Assembly: GCF_022374935.2 (NCBI RefSeq)
Contig: NZ_CP092430.2
Coordinates: 744,001-808,000 of the forward strand
Source of the DNA: Mycolicibacter virginiensis
Lineage (GTDB): Bacteria > Actinomycetota > Actinomycetes > Mycobacteriales > Mycobacteriaceae
Direction of reading: 5' to 3'
DNA length: 64,000 bases
This document shows, one piece after another, positions 59,693 through 64,000 of the stretch. The translations under genes and the position numbers were made by a program. The notes under the pieces are model-generated. The model was given only the letters and a program-made list of their open reading frames with translations, did not search any database and was not told where the DNA came from. Every line of letters starts with the position of its first letter. Position 1 is the stretch's first letter.

Positions 59693-61182
59693 CAGGGCAT
59701 GATGACGGTTCGGGTCACCGGCTCGGCGGCGGCCTGGCGGCTGCGCAGCCCGCGCTGCAGGGCGGACAGCAACGCGTCGCGGGTCTCGCGGGGATCGATG
59801 AGCTCGTCGAAGCCGAGCTGCTGGGCGGAGTGATACGACGCCTGCAGCTCGGTGTCGCGCAGCTTGGCGGCTAGATCTTGCCCGGCGTGCGTGGCCGAGC
59901 TGAGTGCGGCCGCGCTCATCGCGCCCATCGTCGCCCCGGGATAGGCGAACGTCGCCACCTGGGAGTCGAATCCCAGCAGCGACATCACCATGGAACCGAA
60001 GCCGTAGGCCTTGCGCAGCGTCAGATGCAGTTTCACGGTGGTGGCCGCGGTTTGGGCGGCGAACATCCGCGCGCCGGCTCGCAACACCCCGGCGCGCTCG
60101 GAGCGGCTACCGGGCAGCATGCCGGGGTTGTCGGCCAAGAACACGATCGGCAGGTGGAACGAATCGGCCACCATGATGAAGTGCGCCGCCTTGTCCGCGG
60201 CGTCGGTGTCGATCGAGCCGGCCAGCACCTGCGGCTGGTTGGCCACCACCGCGACCGGATGGCCGCCGAGATGGGCCAGCGCGCAGATGATCGCCCGACC
60301 GAATCGCGGCTGCACCTCGAACCAGTCGGGCCGGTCGAAGACGACGTCGAGCACCGACCGCATGTCGTAGACCCGGCGGTTGTCACGCGAGACGATGTCG
60401 AGCAGCTCGGGAGTGGGCCGCGATTGCGCGGCCGCGTCCGGCGACAGCGCCGTGGGGTAGGACCATGCGCTGGACGGGAAGTAGGACAGATACCGGCGGA
60501 TGTCGTCGAGCACCGTCTCGTCGTCGGCGCCGAAGTTGTGCACCACGCCGCTGTTCAGTGCGACCTCGGGACCGCCCAGGTCCTCCTTGGTGATGTCTTC
60601 GCCGGTGGACTCTTTGACCACCGGCGGGCCGGCGGTGAAGATCGCACCGTGCGGGCTCATGATCCGGAAGTCGCAGACCGGACCGACCAGGGCGCCGTGT
60701 CCGGCCGAAGGGCCCATTACCGCGGCGACGGTCGGCACCTTGCCCGAGCATTGCGCCTGGGCCAGCAGGTCGGTCGGGGTGCGCCCATAGTGCTCACCGG
60801 TGGGCCGGAATCCGGCGCCCTCCAACAGCATTACCAGCGGGATCTTGTCGCGCAGCGCCAGTTCGGCGATCCGGTAGCGTTTGGCGTTGCCGCCGGGACC
60901 GATGCTGCCCGCCAGCGTGGTGAAATCCTCGGCGCCCACCATCACCGGCGAGCCGTTGATCAGCCCCGAGCCGACCACGATGCCGTCGGCGGCGATCTGC
61001 CCGCCGACCATGGTGCCCAGCTCGCGGAAGCTACCCGGGTCCAGCAGGTGCCCGATTCTGGCGCGGGCGTCGAGCTTGCCTTTGCCGTGGTGTTTGGCCA
61101 CCCGCTCGGGACCGCCCATGGCCCAGGTGTGCTGGCGCCGCCGGTCGAGGTCCTCCAGGGTCTCCTGCCAGCCGTTCGTCAT
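59692..61182 (-). CDS. Acyl-CoA carboxylase beta subunit (carboxyltransferase)
   Basis: This 496-residue carboxyltransferase has the N-terminal crotonase-like half (VVGSGLINGSPVMVGAEDFTTLAGSIG, MLLEGAGFRPTGEH, with oxyanion glycines in GPSAGHGALVGPVCDF) and the C-terminal half (ADNPGMLPGSRSERAGVLRAGARM; MSLLGFDSQVATFAYPGATMGAM). It would transfer CO2 from biotin to an acyl-CoA. No biotin carboxylase or biotin carrier gene lies in this window, so the partner subunit must come from elsewhere. It is divergent from the second kinase gene. Confidence 0.88.
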   Translation of the reverse strand: MTNGWQETLEDLDRRRQHTWAMGGPERVAKHHGKGKLDARARIGHLLDPGSFRELGTMVGGQIAADGIVVGSGLINGSPVMVGAEDFTTLAGSIGPGGNAKRYRIAELALRDKIPLVMLLEGAGFRPTGEHYGRTPTDLLAQAQCSGKVPTVAAVMGPSAGHGALVGPVCDFRIMSPHGAIFTAGPPVVKESTGEDITKEDLGGPEVALNSGVVHNFGADDETVLDDIRRYLSYFPSSAWSYPTALSPDAAAQSRPTPELLDIVSRDNRRVYDMRSVLDVVFDRPDWFEVQPRFGRAIICALAHLGGHPVAVVANQPQVLAGSIDTDAADKAAHFIMVADSFHLPIVFLADNPGMLPGSRSERAGVLRAGARMFAAQTAATTVKLHLTLRKAYGFGSMVMSLLGFDSQVATFAYPGATMGAMSAAALSSATHAGQDLAAKLRDTELQASYHSAQQLGFDELIDPRETRDALLSALQRGLRSRQAAAEPVTRTVIMP

Positions 61183-61302
61183 CTGCGGCGCCTCATTTCG
61201 TTGACCATACTGAAATTCTTACTGTAGCGTCTCCCGGCGTGGGCGGAATTGGCCGCCCGGACGGGCATTGACTATGAGTTCCCTTGCGCCGGAGTGCGAC
61301 CG

Positions 61303-62391
61303 ATGACTTCCCCACGGCAGATACCGCGCCATCCGCACGACGTGACCAGCCAGTGGCTGTCGGCCGTGTTGAGCGCCCGAGGCGGACCGGTCGAGGTGGC
61401 TTCGGTCGACGTCACCCCGGTCGGCACCGGCCAGACCGGAGCCACCTATCGGGTGGCGGCCCGCTACACCGACAACCCGGGCGACCTGCCGGCCAGCTTC
61501 GTGATCAAGCTGCCGGCCGGCGACGACGCCGTGCGTGATCGCGTGGTCCTGGGCTATCGCAGTGAGTGCGCTTTCTACAGTGAGGTGGCCGACGGCGTCA
61601 AGATTCCGATACCGCAGTGCTTCCACTGTGAAATCACCGATGACGCAACCGAGTACGCCCTGCTGCTCTCCGATCGAGCGCCGGCGGTACAGGGCGATCA
61701 GCTCGCCGGTTGTGGTGAACGCCAGGCTCGGCTGGCGGTGACCGCCCTGGCCGGGTTGCATGCACCCACCTGGTGCGACCAGCGCTGGCTGACCTTCCCG
61801 GGGCTGGCCATGACCCAGCTGGACGAGGCCGGCGCCAAGGGCATGGGTGACATCGCCCGGATGTGCGCCGAGACATGCGTGCAGCGGCTCGGCGCCCAGC
61901 TCGGCGACGCCGATTGCGCGACATTGACCGCGGCGCTGGACCTGATCACCCCGTGGGTGTCGGCGCCGCTGGGCCGGTTCGCGTTGATCCATGGCGACTA
62001 TCGGCTGGACAACATGCTGTTCAGTCCCGACGGGGAGCAGGTCTGGGTGGTCGATTGGCAGACGCTGGGTGTGGGGCTGCCGACGCGCGATCTGGCGTTC
62101 TTCACCGGTACCAGCTTGGCGCCCGAGCTGCGCAAAGAGATCGAAGCCGACCTGGTCACCGACTATCACAGCGCGCTACTGAGCCACGGCGTCAGCGACT
62201 ACGACCGGGAAACCTGTTGGCAGGACTACCGGTTCGGCGCGCTGCAGGTGCCGCTGATCTGCGCGCTCGGGCTGGTGTTCGCGACCGATACCGATCGTGG
62301 CGACGACATGTTCGTCACGATGCTGCAGCGCGGATGTCAGGCGATCCGCGATCTGGGCACTCTGGAGCTGGTGGGCGAGCTGGCCGGCTGA
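61303..62391 (+). CDS. Second APH-fold kinase, ecdysteroid kinase-like
   Basis: This 362-residue protein belongs to the same kinase superfamily but a different branch (EcKinase/CHK-like). It has TGQTGATYRVAARY in the nucleotide loop, ASFVIKLPAGDD with the lysine, the catalytic loop LIHGDYRLDNMLF, and the metal site VVDWQTLGVGLPTRDLAFF. The ATG at 61303 has GGAG 8 bp upstream. An earlier TTG start was rejected. A second kinase close to the first supports a hydroxylated lipid or steroid substrate, but none can be named. Confidence 0.82.
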   Translation: MTSPRQIPRHPHDVTSQWLSAVLSARGGPVEVASVDVTPVGTGQTGATYRVAARYTDNPGDLPASFVIKLPAGDDAVRDRVVLGYRSECAFYSEVADGVKIPIPQCFHCEITDDATEYALLLSDRAPAVQGDQLAGCGERQARLAVTALAGLHAPTWCDQRWLTFPGLAMTQLDEAGAKGMGDIARMCAETCVQRLGAQLGDADCATLTAALDLITPWVSAPLGRFALIHGDYRLDNMLFSPDGEQVWVVDWQTLGVGLPTRDLAFFTGTSLAPELRKEIEADLVTDYHSALLSHGVSDYDRETCWQDYRFGALQVPLICALGLVFATDTDRGDDMFVTMLQRGCQAIRDLGTLELVGELAG

Positions 62392-62431
62392 GCCCGATGG
62401 TCCACGCCCAAGAAGGAGAGGTCGGGGTCTG

Positions 62432-63265
62432 ATGGATTCTCACGTACAGGGGCGGGCCTCGTCGGGCCCGCCCGACGGTGATTGGCTGGGAACGCCGTAC
62501 CTGACGTTTCGGCGGGAGGGCCCGATCGCGGTCTGCACCCTGGATCGCCCCGAGGCCCGCAACGCGATGACGCCGGCCATGTACTTCGGCCTGCGCTACG
62601 CGGTGGGCCGAGTCAATCAGGATCCGGAGCTGGCCGGGCTGTTGATCACCGGGACCGCAGACGTATTCGCCCCCGGCGGAGACATGGGCGGCGGGGGAGC
62701 GGACGACTGGCTCACATTCGGGGCCGCGCTGGGTATGGACATCACCCCGTTCGACACCCTGCGTAGCTCGGTCAAACCGGTGGTCTCCGCGGTCAACGGA
62801 CTGTGCCAGGGCGGCGGGCTGCAGATCGCGCTCTGCAGTGATGTGGCCGTGGTCAGCGACCGGGCCACCTTCCGGGTGCCCGAGCTGTTCCGCGGCATCG
62901 CCGACACCTATTACAGCCAGATGCTGGCGCGGGTGATCGGGCCGGTCCGAACCCGCGATCTGATGTTCACCGGCCGCACCTTCGGCGCGCAGGAAGCTCT
63001 CGACTGGGGCATGGTGGCACGTGTGGTTCCGCACGAGGAACTGGCGGACACCGCCCGTGACGTGCTGGCACAGTGCTGCCGCACCGCGCCGGCCGCGCGC
63101 GCCGTGGTCAAGTCCAGCCTGGACTCCTACCTCGGCCTGTTCGACCGGATCGGGATGAACACCAGCCTGGGTGCGCCGGAGGCCGTCGAAGGGTTCCGCG
63201 CTTTCAAAGAGCGCAGGTCACCGGCGTGGGTGCACCCCGATCTACGGGTCGACGGCCGGCTATAG
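62432..63265 (+). CDS. Enoyl-CoA hydratase/isomerase family protein
   Basis: This 277-residue crotonase-fold protein has GTADVFAPGGDMGGG as the first oxyanion loop and AVNGLCQGGGLQIALCSDVAV as the second, then FRVPELFRGIADTYYSQMLARVIG. The glutamates of classical hydratases are not both visible at the expected places, so isomerase or hydrolase activity is possible. It follows the kinase by 41 bp with AAGGAGAGG upstream. Confidence 0.85.
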   Translation: MDSHVQGRASSGPPDGDWLGTPYLTFRREGPIAVCTLDRPEARNAMTPAMYFGLRYAVGRVNQDPELAGLLITGTADVFAPGGDMGGGGADDWLTFGAALGMDITPFDTLRSSVKPVVSAVNGLCQGGGLQIALCSDVAVVSDRATFRVPELFRGIADTYYSQMLARVIGPVRTRDLMFTGRTFGAQEALDWGMVARVVPHEELADTARDVLAQCCRTAPAARAVVKSSLDSYLGLFDRIGMNTSLGAPEAVEGFRAFKERRSPAWVHPDLRVDGRL

Positions 63266-63309
63266 ATGATTCATTTGCTCCAAACGAGAATGAGTGTGCA
63301 TAAAAACTA

Positions 63310-63348
63310 GAATCGAGTATCGCAGAATCCACGAATCGGATAGGATTC
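63310..63348. promoter_or_regulatory. Repeated GAATC sites before the mce-type permease gene
   Basis: GAATC occurs in direct orientation at 63310, 63325 and 63333 and inverted as GGATTC at 63343-63348. The second copy (GAATCC) and the inverted copy form a palindrome. TAGAAT (63308-63313) could be a -10 element. This looks like a multi-site operator for the mce operon. The 114-bp gap is otherwise AT-richer than the neighbouring genes. Confidence 0.5.
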
Positions 63349-63379
63349 ACGCGCACTGTCTCGGGAGGAGCCTGTCGAT

Positions 63380-64000
63380 ATGGGGATGAAGGACCTGATC
63401 CGCTGGTCCCCGGAATCGGCGATGGTTCGCCTGGCGGGGCCGATGGAGGCGGTCGGCGGGCTCTTCACCATGTCGGTGGACGCCGTCAGGTTCTTGTTCA
63501 AGCGCCCGTTCCAGGCCCGGGAATTCATCGAACAGTCCTGGTTCGTCGCGCGCGTCTCGCTCGCGCCCACGTTGCTGGTGGCCATCCCCTTCACCGTCTT
63601 GGTCAGCTTCATCCTCAACATCTTGTTGCGCGAGCTCGGTGCGGCCGACCTGTCCGGTGCCGGTGCGGCGTTCGGCGCGGTCACCCAGGTCGGGCCGATG
63701 GTGACGGTGTTGATCGTGGCGGGGGCCGGGGCCACCGCGATGTGTGCCGACCTGGGGTCGCGCACCATTCGCGAAGAGATCGACGCCATGGAGGTCTTGG
63801 GCATCAACCCGGTGCAGCGGCTGGTGACACCGCGGATGCTCGCCGCCGGCTTGGTGGCGTTGCTGCTCAACAGCCTCGTGGTGATCATCGGCATTCTCGG
63901 CGGCTACGTGTTCTCGGTGTTCGTACAAGACGTCAACCCGGGCGCGTTCGCGGCCGGCATCACCCTGCTGACCGGGGTGCCCGAGCTGGTCATCTCCTGC
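63380..64000 (+). CDS. yrbE: YrbE/MlaE-type Mce permease, first gene of an mce operon (partial)
   Basis: The gene starts at the ATG at 63380 and runs off the window after 207 codons. It begins MGMKDLIRWSPESAMVRLAG and has the YrbE family core: ARVSLAPTLLVAIPFTVLVSF, LGAADLSGAGAAFGAVTQVGP, VLIVAGAGATAMCADLGSRTI and EEIDAMEVLGINPVQRLVTPR. The sequence is closest to the YrbE4A type. It forms the membrane channel of an Mce lipid importer, powered by MceG (mkl) encoded at 28.5 kb. The lipid could be a steroid or fatty acid, but this is not shown. Confidence 0.9.
   Translation, partial: MGMKDLIRWSPESAMVRLAGPMEAVGGLFTMSVDAVRFLFKRPFQAREFIEQSWFVARVSLAPTLLVAIPFTVLVSFILNILLRELGAADLSGAGAAFGAVTQVGPMVTVLIVAGAGATAMCADLGSRTIREEIDAMEVLGINPVQRLVTPRMLAAGLVALLLNSLVVIIGILGGYVFSVFVQDVNPGAFAAGITLLTGVPELVISC

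Overview
This GC-rich window comes from a mycobacterium. It carries the actinobacterial mycolate genes hadABC, two mycolic-acid cyclopropane-synthase-family methyltransferases, the Mce ATPase gene mkl/mceG and a YrbE-type Mce permease. Its backbone follows, almost gene for gene, the Mycobacterium tuberculosis order Rv0634c to Rv0688: glyoxalase II-like gene, tRNA-Thr, tRNA-Met, rpmG, hadABC, tRNA-Trp, secE-nusG-rplK-rplA, mmaA genes, lipG, an ABC1 kinase gene, alpha-mannosidase, a ROK kinase gene, rplJ-rplL, a TetR/carotenoid oxygenase pair, mkl, rpoB-rpoC, end, fadE8-echA4-paaX-like-echA5, two DUF3060 genes, a TetR gene, rpsL-rpsG-fusA-tuf, a SHOCT protein, a mycofactocin-type SDR and a ferredoxin reductase. 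The species cannot be fixed from the sequence. The mix of core genes with local differences from M. tuberculosis points to a non-tuberculous species.

The left end (1-5.8 kb) is accessory. It holds the tail of an unknown gene, an intergenic region with a 40-bp-arm inverted repeat and a 30-bp tandem repeat, a RES-type toxin-antitoxin pair, a TlpA/CcdA disulfide-relay pair, an SRPBCC protein, cyanase, a patatin and a one-helix membrane protein. From 5.8 to 13.5 kb come the information-processing and mycolate genes. From 13.5 to 24.7 kb come lipid and sugar genes with inserted accessory genes: two DinB-family genes, one of them frameshifted, and a CMD/DapB-like/HxlR/DUF1772 group. The ribosomal stalk operon, with a structured leader, sits at 24.7-26.1 kb and rpoBC at 29.9-37.4 kb. 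Downstream of rpoBC an AbiEi/DUF559-like gene with a probable frameshift lies between two terminators that share arm sequences.

From 40 to 46 kb are a DNA-repair endonuclease, a candidate small RNA or leader with a 15-codon ORF and an intrinsic terminator, and an apparently leaderless beta-oxidation operon. After the str operon (46.9-51.5 kb), the mycofactocin biosynthesis cluster that follows Rv0688 in M. tuberculosis is not present. In its place at 54.5-63.3 kb is a lipid-catabolic island: two APH-fold kinases, SDR, acyl-CoA dehydrogenase, TetR, MDR oxidoreductase, lipocalin-like protein, carboxyltransferase and enoyl-CoA hydratase. This gene combination resembles the kinase plus acyl-CoA-dehydrogenase logic of 4-hydroxyacyl-CoA catabolism (levulinate Lva pathway, mammalian ACAD10/11). 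The island ends at the first gene of an mce-type lipid importer, whose ATPase (mkl) is also encoded in this window. The strongest points for follow-up are this island, the 40.9-41.1 kb small transcript, serine at HadA position 61, and the two frameshifted genes.
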